A stretch of DNA of 45,167 bases from Nonomuraea zeae (GCF_005889725.1 NZ_VCKX01000075.1:1-45167), one strand, 5' to 3'; shown: positions 15,317 through 24,914, counted from the stretch's first letter. Made by a program: numbers and translations. The notes: generated from the letters alone by a model not told the origin.

Positions 15317-16338
15317 AGGCCGTCCGGCTGCACGAATACCACCGGCTGCCCGTGGTCGAGGAAGTACCCGAGCCGGCCGTCCGGGGCCCGCTCGACGTCG
15401 TCGTACGGATCGGCGGCGCCGGCGTGTGCCGTACCGACCTGCACATCGCCGAGGGCCAGTGGGCCGAGGCGATGGGTGTCACGCTGCCCTACACGCTCGG
15501 CCACGAGAACGCCGGCTGGGTTCACGCCGTCGGCTCCGCGGTCACCAGCGTGGCGGCCGGCGACACGGTGATCCTGCACCCGACGCCCACCTGCGGGCTC
15601 TGCCCCGCCTGCCGGGCCGGCCAGGACATGCACTGCGCCGCCAGCGTCTTCCCCGGCCTCGACAGCGACGGCGGCATGGCCGAGCTGCTGCTGACCTCGG
15701 AGCGGGCCTGCGTCAAGCTCGACCCCAGGACCAGGCCCGAGGACGTCGCCGCGCTGGCCGACGCGGGCATCACGGCCTACCACGCGGTCCGCAAGGCGAT
15801 CCCGCTGCTCTACCCCGGCACGACGTGCGTGCTCATCGGCGCGGGCGGGCTCGGTCACATCGGGATCCAGTGCCTGGCCGCGCTCACCGCGACGACGATC
15901 GTCGTGGTCGACCGCAACCCCGACGCGCTCAAGCTCGCCGAGCAGCTGGGCGCGCACGCCACCGTCGTCGCCGACGGCCGGCAGGTGGACGCGGTCAAGG
16001 ACCTCACCGGCGGCCGGGGCGCCGAGGTCGTCCTCGACTTCGTCGCCGAGCAGGGCGCCGAGCAGGACGGGTTCGCGATGACGGCGCGGGCCGGGTCGTA
16101 CTACGTCATCGGGTACGGCGGCACTGTGCGCATCCCGACGCTCGACATCATCTCGACCGAGCGCAACCTCGTCGGCAACATCGTCGGGACCTACCGGGAC
16201 CTCTGCGAGCTGATGGTGCTGGCGCAGGCCGGGAAGGTCACCCTGCACACCAAGACGTACCCGCTGGACGCCGCGGCGGAGGCCTTCCAGGATCTCGACG
16301 CCGGCCGGGTCCGCGGCCGCGCCATCCTCGTCCCTTAG
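15313..16338 (+). CDS. Zinc-dependent alcohol dehydrogenase (MDR family)
   Basis: A 341-residue medium-chain dehydrogenase. Catalytic zinc ligands are Cys39 (VCRTD) and His64-Glu65 (GHEN). The structural zinc cysteines are in CGLCPACRAGQDMHC, and the NAD Rossmann motif is GAGGLGHIG, followed by VVVDRN with the acid favouring NAD. ATGA overlap with the DUF59 gene. In propane-monooxygenase operons this dehydrogenase (prmE-like) oxidises the alcohol formed by the monooxygenase, for example 2-propanol to acetone. Confidence 0.93.
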   Translation: MKAVRLHEYHRLPVVEEVPEPAVRGPLDVVVRIGGAGVCRTDLHIAEGQWAEAMGVTLPYTLGHENAGWVHAVGSAVTSVAAGDTVILHPTPTCGLCPACRAGQDMHCAASVFPGLDSDGGMAELLLTSERACVKLDPRTRPEDVAALADAGITAYHAVRKAIPLLYPGTTCVLIGAGGLGHIGIQCLAALTATTIVVVDRNPDALKLAEQLGAHATVVADGRQVDAVKDLTGGRGAEVVLDFVAEQGAEQDGFAMTARAGSYYVIGYGGTVRIPTLDIISTERNLVGNIVGTYRDLCELMVLAQAGKVTLHTKTYPLDAAAEAFQDLDAGRVRGRAILVP

Positions 16339-16358
16339 CTCGTACTGCAGGAGGTTCG

Positions 16359-18050
16359 ATGGCCAAGGAACTGCGTTTCGGCGCGGAGGCGCGCGCCCTG
16401 CTGCTGAGCGGGGTCGACCAGCTGGCCGAGGCGGTGAAGTCCACGCTCGGGCCCAAGGGCCGCAACGTCATCCTGGAGAAGATCACCGGCTCGCCGGTCG
16501 TCACCAACGACGGTGTGACGATCGCGCGGGAGATCCACCTGCGCGACCAGTTCGAGAACATGGGCGCCCAGCTGGTCAAGGAAGCGGCGATCAAGACCAA
16601 CGACATCGTCGGCGACGGCACGACGACGGCGACCGTGCTCGCCCAGGCGATCGTCAGGGAGGGCATGACGGCGATCGGCTCGGGCGCCAACCCCGTGCTG
16701 GTCAAGCGGGGTGTGGACCTGGCCGTCGGCCGGCTCGTCGAGCACCTGCGCGGGGTCGCCCGGCCGGTGAGCGCCGAGCGGGACCTCGCGCGGGTGGCGG
16801 CGATCTCGGCGAACAACGACGACAGCGTCGGCGCGGTGATCGCCAGGGCGCTGGCCACCGTCGGCGACGGCGGCATCGTCACCGTGGAGGAGTCGGCGCG
16901 GCACGGGATCGGCGTCGAGTTCGTCGAGGGCTTCGAGTTCGACAACGGTTACGTCTCGCCGTACATGGTGACCAATCCGGCGAGCCTGGAGGCGGTCGTC
17001 GCGGAACCGTACATCCTGCTGTGCAGCGAGAAGATCACGAAGGTCCAGCAGCTGATGCCGCTCCTCGACAAGATCATGCGGGCGCCTCGCCCGCTGGTCA
17101 TCGTCGCCGAGTCCGTCGAGGGCACGGCGCTGGGCATGCTGGTGCACAACCACGTCAACGGGACCTTCCAGTGCGTCGCCGTCCGGGCGCCCGGCTTCGG
17201 CGACCGCCGGCTGCACAAGCTGGAGGACATCGCCGCGATCACCGGCGGCGCCGTGTACAGCAGGCACTCCGGCTTCACCCTGGAGACGATGACGGTCGAC
17301 CAGCTGGGCACCGCGGCCCAGGTCCGGGTCACCGCGGACCGCACCGCTCTCATCGGCGGGGGCGGCGCGCCGGAGGCCGTCGAGTTCCGTCTCACCCAGC
17401 TGCGTGCCGAGCTCGGGCGCGCCGCCTTCGGCGTCGACGAGGACGTGCTCACCGAGCGGATCGGCGCGCTGTCGGGCAAGGTCGCCGTCATCAAGGTGGG
17501 CGCGCCCACCAACGCCGAGCTCAAGGAGCTCCAGCACCGGGTGGAGGACGCTCTGTCGGCCACCAGGGCCGCGATGGCCGAGGGCATCGTGGCCGGCGGC
17601 GGCGCCGCGCTGCTGCACGCCGCGCAGGCGCTGGACGACGTGCAGGTCAAGGACGACTACGCGACCGGGGTCGAGATCGTGCGCCGGGCCCTGGCCGAGC
17701 CCGCGTACCTGATCGCCGCCAACGCCGGCTACTCCGGACAGGAGGTGATCGCGAGGACGGTGGAGATGGGGCCGGGCGACGGGTTCGACGCGCTGCGGGA
17801 CCGCTTCGGCGACATGTGCGAGATGGGGATCGTCGACCCGCTGCGGGTCGTCCGCTCGGCCCTGCAGAACGGGGCCTCGGTGGCCGGCCTCCTGCTCACG
17901 ACGAACACGCTGGTGGCCGAGGAGCAGACGCCGTGGGGCGGCAGCCGGGCGCTCATGACCGAGTTCGGGCCGCTCGACGAGGGCCTGCACCAGCCGTCGC
18001 CGGACCCCAGCACGCCGCAGTCGCTCGGGCTCGGGCCCTCGGTCGGGTGA
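16359..18050 (+). CDS. mimG: GroEL-like chaperonin dedicated to the monooxygenase (MimG-type)
   Basis: A 563-residue Hsp60-type chaperonin with LGPKGRNVILEK, the ATPase loop VGDGTTTATVLAQA and the AEGIVAGGGAALL hinge segment. The C-terminus is Pro/Ser-rich (PSPDPSTPQS) rather than the Gly-Met tail of housekeeping GroEL. GGAGG precedes the ATG, and no groES is adjacent. Mycobacterial binuclear-iron monooxygenases need such an operon-encoded chaperonin to fold the hydroxylase, which is the likely role. Confidence 0.93.
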   Translation: MAKELRFGAEARALLLSGVDQLAEAVKSTLGPKGRNVILEKITGSPVVTNDGVTIAREIHLRDQFENMGAQLVKEAAIKTNDIVGDGTTTATVLAQAIVREGMTAIGSGANPVLVKRGVDLAVGRLVEHLRGVARPVSAERDLARVAAISANNDDSVGAVIARALATVGDGGIVTVEESARHGIGVEFVEGFEFDNGYVSPYMVTNPASLEAVVAEPYILLCSEKITKVQQLMPLLDKIMRAPRPLVIVAESVEGTALGMLVHNHVNGTFQCVAVRAPGFGDRRLHKLEDIAAITGGAVYSRHSGFTLETMTVDQLGTAAQVRVTADRTALIGGGGAPEAVEFRLTQLRAELGRAAFGVDEDVLTERIGALSGKVAVIKVGAPTNAELKELQHRVEDALSATRAAMAEGIVAGGGAALLHAAQALDDVQVKDDYATGVEIVRRALAEPAYLIAANAGYSGQEVIARTVEMGPGDGFDALRDRFGDMCEMGIVDPLRVVRSALQNGASVAGLLLTTNTLVAEEQTPWGGSRALMTEFGPLDEGLHQPSPDPSTPQSLGLGPSVG

Positions 18051-18053
18051 GGC

Positions 18054-19370
18054 ATGGGTCCCACGCCCGGCGACGGGGTGAACGTCGCCGCAGCTTCGGT
18101 GAGCGGGCCGGCCGGCGGTGCCGTGGACGCGCTGAGCAGCCTGAGCCTGCTGCGCTCGCGCGGGCGGCTGCGCGGCGTCGTGGCGCTGATGGGCCCGGCG
18201 TTCGTCGCGGCGGTCGCGTACATCGACCCGGGTAACTTCGCCACGAACTTCACCGCCGGCGCGAAGTTCGGCTACACCCTGGTCTGGGTGATCGTGGTCG
18301 CCAACCTGATGGCCATGCTGGTGCAGTACCTGTCGGCGAAGGCCGGCGTGGCCACCGGGCGCGACCTGCCCGAGCTGTGCCGCGAGCACCTGCCGCGGCC
18401 GGTGTCGCGCGGGCTGTGGGTGCAGGCGGAGATCATCGCCATGGCGACCGACCTGGCCGAGTTCGTGGGCGCCGCCGTCGGGCTGAACCTGCTGTTCGGC
18501 GTGCCGCTGTTCCCGGCCGGGCTGATCACGGCCGTCGTCGCGTTCGGGATCCTGTCGCTGGAGCAGCGCGGCTACCGGCGCTTCGAGCTGGCCATCGCCG
18601 GGCTGCTGCTCATCGTGTTCCTCGGCTTCCTCTACGACCTCGTCGCCGTGGGGGCCGACCCGGCCGGGGTCGCGGGCGGGCTGGTGCCGGGCCTCGCCGG
18701 CGGCGACAGCCTGCTGCTCGTGGCGGGCATCATCGGCGCGACCGTCATGCCGCACGTCGTCTACCTGCACTCGGCGCTGACGAAGGCGCGCGTGCGGTGC
18801 GCCGACGACGCCGAACGCCGCGAGCTGCTGCGCTTCCAGCGGCTCGACGTGGTGGTCGGGCTCGGCGCGGCCGGCGTGATCAACCTGTCGATGCTGGTCA
18901 TCGCGGCCTCGCTGTTCAACGCCACCGGCCACGCCGGCGTCGACTCCATCGAGGGCGCGCACGACGGGCTCGGCCGGCTCGTCGGCGGCGGCGCGGCCCT
19001 CGCGTTCGCGGTGGCGCTGCTCGCCTCCGGGCTGTCGTCGTCGAGCGTGGGCACCTACGCGGGACAGGTCGTCATGCAGGGCTTCATCCGCCGGAGCATC
19101 CCCCTGTTCCTGCGGCGGGGGCTGACGATGCTGCCGGCGCTGGTGGTGCTCGGGCTGGGCCTGCCGGCCACCGACAGCCTGGTGATCTCGCAGGTCGTGC
19201 TGTCGTTCGGCATCCCCTTCGCGCTGGTGCCGCTGCTGTTGCTGACCCGCCGGGCCGACATCATGGGCTCGTTCGTCAACAACCGGGTCACGAACGCGGC
19301 GGCCGGCGGCATCGCCGCGCTGATCATCGCGCTGAACGTGTACCTGCTCTACGTCACGTTCCTCGCCTAG
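18054..19370 (+). CDS. NRAMP-family divalent metal (Mn/Fe) transporter
   Basis: A 438-residue integral membrane protein with about 11 transmembrane helices. It has the NRAMP metal motif DPGN in helix 1 (AYIDPGNFATN) and the MPHVVYLHS motif of helix 6. It imports Mn2+ or Fe2+ by proton symport. The start is only 3 bp after the chaperonin stop, so it belongs to the monooxygenase transcript. That placement suggests metal supply for the diiron centre, which is an inference. A weak hairpin with TCAGCT/AGCTGA arms (19390-19421) follows. Confidence 0.92.
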   Translation: MGPTPGDGVNVAAASVSGPAGGAVDALSSLSLLRSRGRLRGVVALMGPAFVAAVAYIDPGNFATNFTAGAKFGYTLVWVIVVANLMAMLVQYLSAKAGVATGRDLPELCREHLPRPVSRGLWVQAEIIAMATDLAEFVGAAVGLNLLFGVPLFPAGLITAVVAFGILSLEQRGYRRFELAIAGLLLIVFLGFLYDLVAVGADPAGVAGGLVPGLAGGDSLLLVAGIIGATVMPHVVYLHSALTKARVRCADDAERRELLRFQRLDVVVGLGAAGVINLSMLVIAASLFNATGHAGVDSIEGAHDGLGRLVGGGAALAFAVALLASGLSSSSVGTYAGQVVMQGFIRRSIPLFLRRGLTMLPALVVLGLGLPATDSLVISQVVLSFGIPFALVPLLLLTRRADIMGSFVNNRVTNAAAGGIAALIIALNVYLLYVTFLA

Positions 19371-19491
19371 CGGCAGCCAGGAGGACACATCAGCTCAGCG
19401 TGACGATGTGTGTACAGCTGACTGCGTGGGGACGTAAGGTGTCAGGACGACGGTCGGGATCAGGTAACCGGTACGACAAGGACCCTCCCCC

Positions 19492-20904
19492 ATGGCTCAG
19501 ATCAGTCCCCCCAGCTCCGCCCAGCCCGGCAGCGGCGACCAGCCCGGTCTGAAACAGGTGATGGGCCCGGGCCTGTTGCTGCTGTTCATCGTCGGCGACA
19601 TCCTCGGGACCGGCATCTACGCGCTGACCGGCCAGGTCGCCGGCGAGGTGGGCGGCGCCGCCTGGCTGCCCTTCGCCATCGCCTTCATCGTCGCGCTGAT
19701 CACCGCGTGCTCCTACATGGAGCTGGTCACGAAATACCCGCAGGCCGCGGGAGCCGCCCTCTACGTGCACAAGGCGTTCGGCAAGCACGTCCTGACCTTC
19801 CTGGTGTGCTTCGCCGTGATGTGCTCCGGCATCACCTCGGCCTCCGCCGCCTCGCGGGCCTTCGCCGCGAACCTGGCCGCCGGGTTCGGCCTCGACGTCG
19901 GCAACGGCGTCATCCTCCTGATCGCCGTGGCCTTCATGCTCCTGGTGCTGGCCGTCAACCTCCGGGGCGTCGGCGAGAGCGTCAAGCTCAACGTGGTGCT
20001 CACCGCGGTCGAGCTGTCCGGGCTGCTCCTCGTCATCGTGCTCAGCATGTACTTCATCCTCGGCGGGCACGCGGACTTCTCCCGCGTCGTGGCCTTCGAG
20101 ACCCCCGCCGACAAGAACGTGTTCCTGGCGATCAGCGCCGCGACGTCGCTGGCCTTCTTCGCCATGGTCGGGTTCGAGGACTCGGTCAACATGGCGGAAG
20201 AGACGAAGAACCCCACCAGGATCTTCCCGCGCATGCTGTTCACCGGGCTCGGGATCACCGGGCTGATCTACCTGCTCGTGTCCATCTGCGCCGTCGCCGT
20301 CGTCCCCGTCGGCCGGCTGGCCGAGAGCGAGACGCCCCTGGTGACGGTGGTGCAGACCGCCACGCCCGGCGTCCCGATCGCCGACCTGTTGCCGTTCATC
20401 TCGATGTTCGCCGTCGCGAACTCCGCACTGATCAACATGCTCATGGCCAGCCGGCTCCTCTACGGGATGAGCAAGCAGGGCGTGCTGCCGCCCTTCCTGG
20501 CGAAGGTGCACCCCTCGCGGCGCACGCCCCATTCGGCGATCCTGTTCACCACCGCGCTCGCCATCGGCCTCATCACGTTCGTCTCGCTGGTTCCCGACAG
20601 CCCGGTGGTGGCGCTGCTCGGCGGCACGACGTCGCTGCTCCTGCTCGCGGTCTTCGCGACCGTCAACGTGTCCGTGCTCGTCCTGCGCAAGGACCAGACG
20701 GCGGGCGAGCATTTCAACGCGGGCCGCGTCCTGCCCGTCGCAGGGACGATCACCTGCCTCTACCTGGTCCTGCCGTGGTCCTCCGGACGTCCGGCGGGCC
20801 AGTACGAGATCGCGGGGGTGCTGCTGGCGATCGGCATTATCCTCTGGGTGGTGTCCTGGCTGTCCGGCAGGCGAAAGGCAGCGGGCACGCCGTCCGCCCG
20901 GTGA
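19492..20904 (+). CDS. APC-superfamily amino acid permease
   Basis: A 470-residue permease with 12 predicted membrane helices. It has the helix-1 glycine motif GTGIYALTG, a helix-3 YPQAAGAALYVHKAFG loop and a helix-6 FFAMVGFEDSVNMAEE segment typical of the APA/CAT group. It takes up or exchanges amino acids; the substrate cannot be named. It has its own start 121 bp after the NRAMP gene and is convergent with the RNA helicase, 87 bp away. Confidence 0.92.
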   Translation: MAQISPPSSAQPGSGDQPGLKQVMGPGLLLLFIVGDILGTGIYALTGQVAGEVGGAAWLPFAIAFIVALITACSYMELVTKYPQAAGAALYVHKAFGKHVLTFLVCFAVMCSGITSASAASRAFAANLAAGFGLDVGNGVILLIAVAFMLLVLAVNLRGVGESVKLNVVLTAVELSGLLLVIVLSMYFILGGHADFSRVVAFETPADKNVFLAISAATSLAFFAMVGFEDSVNMAEETKNPTRIFPRMLFTGLGITGLIYLLVSICAVAVVPVGRLAESETPLVTVVQTATPGVPIADLLPFISMFAVANSALINMLMASRLLYGMSKQGVLPPFLAKVHPSRRTPHSAILFTTALAIGLITFVSLVPDSPVVALLGGTTSLLLLAVFATVNVSVLVLRKDQTAGEHFNAGRVLPVAGTITCLYLVLPWSSGRPAGQYEIAGVLLAIGIILWVVSWLSGRRKAAGTPSAR

Positions 20905-20991
20905 CCTCCGGCGCGCCCGCCGAGCTCCGCACCTCCGCGACCTGCCGATCGGGGAGCCCCGTGACCAGGGCGCGGCGGTGCGGCGACGGCG

Positions 20992-22686
20992 TCAGCGCGG
21001 TCGTCTGCCTCGCGTGTCACGCTCGCGGCGCACGGTCGGCCGCCGGCCCTTGATGGTGGCCTGCCTGAGGGCGGCGATCACCTCGTCGGCCGCCGCCTGC
21101 GGCACCTCCACCAGCGAGAACCGGTCGGCGATCTCGATGGCGCCGATGTCGCGCCCGCTCAGGCTCGACTCGCCGGCTATCGCGCCGACCAGGTCCTGCG
21201 GCCGGATTCCGGCGCTGCGCCCCACGCTGAAGAACAGCCGGGTCATCCCGCCCCCCGGGCCGCGCTGGTAGCGCTCGCCGTCGTGGGCGGACTCGCGCGG
21301 CCCGCGCCGCTTGTCCACGGCCCGCGGGGCCACCTCGGGGATCTCCTCCTCGTCGGGCGTGGCCCCGCTGGACTCGTGCGCCAGCTTGACGGCGGCCAGC
21401 GCCACCTCCATGAGGTCGAACTCGTCGGTGAGCGACTCGACCACGGCGTGGAAGGACTCCAGGTCGTCCTGGAGCAGGCACTCCTCCAGCGCGGCGCGGG
21501 TCAGCTCCATCCGGCGGGCCTGGAGGTCGGCGACGGTCGGCAGCCGCTCCACCGGGATCCGCTGCCTGGTCACCCGCTCGATCGCCTTGAGCATGCGGTG
21601 CTCGCGCGGCTCCACCAGGGTGAGCGCCACCCCTTCGCGGCCGGCGCGGCCCACCCGGCCGATGCGGTGCACGTACGACTCGGGGGCGGACGGCACGTTG
21701 TAGTTGACGACGTGGGTGAGCTGCTCGATGTCGAGCCCTCGCGCGGCCACGTCGGTCGCGATGAGCAGGTCGGCGGTCCCGGCCCGCAGCCGGGACATCA
21801 CCCGGTCGCGCTGCTCCTGCTCCATGCCGCCGTGCAGGGCCTCGGCCCGGTGGCCGCGCCCGTTCATGGTCTCCGTGAGCTGGTCGACCTCGTCACGGGT
21901 GCGGCAGAAGATGATCGCGGCCGTCGGAGCCTCGATGTCCAGCAGCCGGCCGAGCGCCGCAGGCTTGTGCGCCCTGGCCACCAGGTACGCGCTCTGCTCC
22001 ACCAGCGGGGTCGTCTCGCGGCCCTCCCCCGCCGTGTGCCCCATCTCAATCCGGACCGGGTCGCTGAGGTGGCGGCGGGCGATCCCGTCGATGCGCGGCG
22101 GCAGCGTCGCGGAGAACAGCACGGTCTGGCGGGTCGCCGGGGTCGCCGCGAGGATCGCCTCGATGTCGTCGGCGAACCCCATGTCGAGCATCTCGTCCGC
22201 CTCGTCCAGCACGACGGTGCGCAATCCCTCCAGGTCGAGGGTGCCGCGGCCGATGTGGTCGAGGGCTCGCCCCGGTGTCGCGACCACGACGTCCACGCCG
22301 CGCTTGATCGCCTGCAACTGCCGGCCGAAGGGCGCACCGCCGTACATCGGCAGGACGCGGGCCCCCAGGATGCGGCCGTAGCGGTGGAACGCCTCCGACA
22401 CCTGGATGGCCAGCTCCCGCGTCGGGACGAGCACCAGCGCCACCGGCCCGGCGCCGTCACCTTGGGGGGTGAGCCGTTCGAGCACGGGCAACGCGAACGC
22501 CGCGGTCTTCCCCGTGCCGGTCGCCGCCTGCCCGAGCAGGTCACGCCCCTCCGTCAGCGGAGGGATCGCCTCCTTCTGGATCGGCGTGGGCTCCTCGTAA
22601 CCCAGAGCGGACAGCACGTCCAAAAGCTCCGGTCTAAGCCTCATGTCGGCGAAAGTGACCTCGCCGCCGGTCGCGTTCTCGGTCAT
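20992..22686 (-). CDS. deaD: DEAD-box ATP-dependent RNA helicase with DbpA-type RNA-binding domain
   Basis: A 564-residue DeaD/CsdA-type helicase. It has the Q motif (GYEEPTPIQKEAIP), motif I ATGTGKT, PTRELA, VLDEADEML, SAT, then TDVAARGLDIE and HRIGRVGRAGR. A C-terminal DbpA-like RNA-binding domain (about residues 485-550, TRLFFSVGRSAGIRPQDLVGAI) and an Arg-rich tail follow. The start at 22686 follows GAGGA at good spacing. It unwinds structured RNA in ribosome assembly or at low temperature. Confidence 0.94.
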   Translation of the reverse strand: MTENATGGEVTFADMRLRPELLDVLSALGYEEPTPIQKEAIPPLTEGRDLLGQAATGTGKTAAFALPVLERLTPQGDGAGPVALVLVPTRELAIQVSEAFHRYGRILGARVLPMYGGAPFGRQLQAIKRGVDVVVATPGRALDHIGRGTLDLEGLRTVVLDEADEMLDMGFADDIEAILAATPATRQTVLFSATLPPRIDGIARRHLSDPVRIEMGHTAGEGRETTPLVEQSAYLVARAHKPAALGRLLDIEAPTAAIIFCRTRDEVDQLTETMNGRGHRAEALHGGMEQEQRDRVMSRLRAGTADLLIATDVAARGLDIEQLTHVVNYNVPSAPESYVHRIGRVGRAGREGVALTLVEPREHRMLKAIERVTRQRIPVERLPTVADLQARRMELTRAALEECLLQDDLESFHAVVESLTDEFDLMEVALAAVKLAHESSGATPDEEEIPEVAPRAVDKRRGPRESAHDGERYQRGPGGGMTRLFFSVGRSAGIRPQDLVGAIAGESSLSGRDIGAIEIADRFSLVEVPQAAADEVIAALRQATIKGRRPTVRRERDTRGRRPR

Positions 22687-23013
22687 CGCCGAATCCTCAC
22701 GAAATTCCACACTTCCTGCTGCCGGTCGTCTCTCTTCAGCGGGCTTCGCAGCGCCCGAGCCCCCCGACCGCGCGATACCGCAGCTCTACCCTTGCACAGG
22801 ACCGGAGAACGTCCGCCGCCTCCGTCCCGTCCCCACCCCCGTTCACACCGCCGAAGCGGCGGCCGGATCCTGTGGAGATCGCCTCGGACATCGTACGGAG
22901 CCGGCCGGCAATGCCTCGCGGACGTGCGTAGATCCATCCGGAAACGAATATTGACGAGGGGGGTGGCGGTGCCTAGCGTGTGCCACATCGGGGCCAGGAA
23001 AAAGGGAGTTCAG
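22687..23013. promoter_or_regulatory. Intergenic region with sigma-70-type promoter for the ABC genes
   Basis: A 327-bp divergent region. On the plus strand TTGACG (22951-22956) and TAGCGT (22974-22979) are exactly 17 bp apart, a good housekeeping promoter giving a leader of about 28 nt with GGGAG before the permease GTG. The rest presumably holds the helicase promoter. No frame here encodes the missing permease N-terminus. Confidence 0.6.
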
Positions 23014-23739
23014 GTGACTGGACACGGCCGCGGGGTTCCGGCCGTCCCGGCGACCCTGGTCGCGCTGCTGACCGGCACGGTCATCGGGCTGGGGAACGGG
23101 TTCGTCACCGTCGTGCTGAAGGTGCCCTCGTTCGTCACCACCCTGGGCACCTTCTACCTGGTGACCGGGATCGTGCTGACCACGTCGGGCGCCTATCCGG
23201 CCGAGATCCCGGCGTCGGTGGACAACCAGATCGGGCAGGTGCTGGGGGCGGCCGGCTGGGCGCATCTCGTGTGGGCGCTGGTGATCGTGGCGTTCTTCCA
23301 CGTGCTGTTCACGCGTACGCGCTGGGGGCTGCACACGATCGCCGTGGGCGGGAACCTGCTGGGGGCGCGGGAGGCGGGCGTCCGAACGGGACGCATCAAG
23401 ATCGGAAATTTCATGATTGCGGGCACCTTAGGGGCCTTCGCCGGGATATTGGAGGCATTCCGGATTCACACCATCGATCCCAACCTCGGCGGCGGCACCG
23501 GCCTGATGTTCACCGCGGTCTCGGCGGCGGTCATCGGCGGCACCGCCCTCGCCGGCGGCTCCGGCACGATCGTGGGCGGCGCCCTGGGCGCGCTGGTGCT
23601 GGCCGAGCTGCAGGACGGCTTCAACCTGATCGGCATCTCCGCCAACCCTTACTTCCTGATCCTCGGAGGCGCGATCCTCCTCGCGATGATCGCCAACGTG
23701 TACCTGAGCCGGCTGAGAAGGGCGGGCAAGACGACGTGA
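23014..23739 (+). CDS. Sugar-type ABC transporter permease, N-terminally truncated
   Basis: A 241-residue RbsC/FrcC-like permease. It aligns by eye only with the C-terminal two-thirds of the family: the VPSFVTTLGTFYLVTGI region, an EAGVRTGRIKIGNFMIAGTL coupling loop, GGGTGLMFTAVSAAVIGGTAL and the final helices. The first three or so helices, including the usual GGIDLSVG segment, are absent (normal length is 320-400). GTG 23014 has GGGAG upstream and a proper promoter. No solute-binding protein is present. It may be non-functional, a remnant of an internal deletion. It overlaps the ATPase by 4 bp. Confidence 0.85.
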   Translation: MTGHGRGVPAVPATLVALLTGTVIGLGNGFVTVVLKVPSFVTTLGTFYLVTGIVLTTSGAYPAEIPASVDNQIGQVLGAAGWAHLVWALVIVAFFHVLFTRTRWGLHTIAVGGNLLGAREAGVRTGRIKIGNFMIAGTLGAFAGILEAFRIHTIDPNLGGGTGLMFTAVSAAVIGGTALAGGSGTIVGGALGALVLAELQDGFNLIGISANPYFLILGGAILLAMIANVYLSRLRRAGKTT

Positions 23740-24518
23740 GCTCTCCGAACACCGCTTCCGGCGGCCCGGCCGACGTCCTGCGCGTGGAGCACATCTCCAA
23801 GCGTTTCGGCACGGTGACCGCGCTCCGCGACGTCAACCTCCGCCTCGCCAAGGGCGAGGTGCTCGGCCTGATCGGCGACAACGGCGCCGGCAAGTCCACC
23901 CTCATGAAGATCATCTGCGGCTTCCACCAGCCGGACAGCGGCCGCATCCTGCTCGACGGCGAGGAGGTGTCGCTCAAGTCCGTCGGCCACGCCCGCTCGC
24001 TCGGCATCGACACCGTCTACCAGGACCTGGCGCTGATCAACGAGCTGAGCGTCTATCACAACATGTTCCTCAACCGCGAGCCGGTGCTCTTCGGCTGCCT
24101 CCTGAACAACCGCAAGATGCGCACCCTGGCCCGCGAGCACCTCGACGACATGGGCGTCGCCATCCCGTCGGTGGACGTGGAGGTGGCCAAGCTGTCGGGC
24201 GGGCAGCGCCAGGCCATCGCCGTGGCCCGTTCCGTCTACTCCCGCTCCAGGATCCTCCTGCTGGACGAGCCGCTGGCCGCGATGGGGGCGAAGGAGGGCG
24301 TACAGATCCTCGACCTGGTCCGCGACCTCAAGGCCCGGGGCGAGGTCTCCATCGTGCTCATCGTCCACAACTACGCCCAGGTCCTGGAGGTCTGCGACCG
24401 GGTCAACCTCCTCCAGCACGGGAGCATCGTCCTCGACGAGCCGACCGCCCGCACCTCCGTGGCCGAGCTCACCGAGCTGGTGGTGGCGGAATACCGCGCC
24501 GCCCGCACCCGCCGCTGA
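23736..24518 (+). CDS. Sugar-type ABC transporter ATP-binding protein
   Basis: A 260-residue single-domain ATPase of the FrcA/RbsA-half type with Walker A GDNGAGKS, signature LSGGQRQAI, Walker B ILLLDEPLAAMG and H-loop histidine in LIVHNY. Only one nucleotide-binding domain is present, so it would act as a homodimer. It starts at GTG overlapping the permease stop (GTGA). All catalytic motifs are intact although its partner permease looks truncated. Confidence 0.92.
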   Translation: MSSPNTASGGPADVLRVEHISKRFGTVTALRDVNLRLAKGEVLGLIGDNGAGKSTLMKIICGFHQPDSGRILLDGEEVSLKSVGHARSLGIDTVYQDLALINELSVYHNMFLNREPVLFGCLLNNRKMRTLAREHLDDMGVAIPSVDVEVAKLSGGQRQAIAVARSVYSRSRILLLDEPLAAMGAKEGVQILDLVRDLKARGEVSIVLIVHNYAQVLEVCDRVNLLQHGSIVLDEPTARTSVAELTELVVAEYRAARTRR

Positions 24519-24581
24519 CGGCAGACCTGACGTACGCGTGCAGTGACTCGAGTGACCGCACCGGGCGGCTCATCGGCGGTG

Positions 24582-24914
24582 TTACAGGCTCCGGTCGGCG
24601 ACCAGGGTCTTCCCGCCGCGAGCTCCTGCGCGACCGTGCACGGGCGAGCCACCGGCGACGGCCGCCTCGGCCAGACCGCCGATCTGGCCCGGGTCGCAGC
24701 GGACTAAGGCGTTGATCGAGCGCAGGTTGACGGACGCACTGTCCTCGAAGCCAGGTCCGCTGATGGTGGCGTCCTGGGGAGCATGGTCGGCGAACGTGAC
24801 TTCCAGGCGCCAGGAATCGCGCCGCAGGATGATCACGAGGTTCGCGGGCGGATGGAGGCTCTGAATGTCCCAGCTGTGCTGGCGTGCGCGGCTGACGAGT
24901 GCGTGCGGATGCAT
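24582..24914 (-). CDS. Small hypothetical protein
   Basis: A 110-residue soluble protein read from ATG 24914, with AAGGA about 10 bp upstream. A mixed-strand core (NLVIILRRDSWRLEVTFAD) is followed by GPGFEDSASVN and a Gly/Ala-rich tail. I do not recognise the family. It is convergent with the ABC ATPase and could be real or a chance open frame in high-GC DNA. Confidence 0.4.
   Translation of the reverse strand: MHPHALVSRARQHSWDIQSLHPPANLVIILRRDSWRLEVTFADHAPQDATISGPGFEDSASVNLRSINALVRCDPGQIGGLAEAAVAGGSPVHGRAGARGGKTLVADRSL

Noticed and set aside
16335..19388. 1017-codon minus-strand open frame opposite the chaperonin and NRAMP genes
   Set aside because: Composition typical of antisense translation; both plus-strand genes are certain.
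19390..19421. Inverted repeat TCAGCT / AGCTGA after the NRAMP gene as a terminator
   Set aside because: 6-bp arms with a 20-nt loop and no T-tract are too weak to call; mentioned only with the NRAMP gene.
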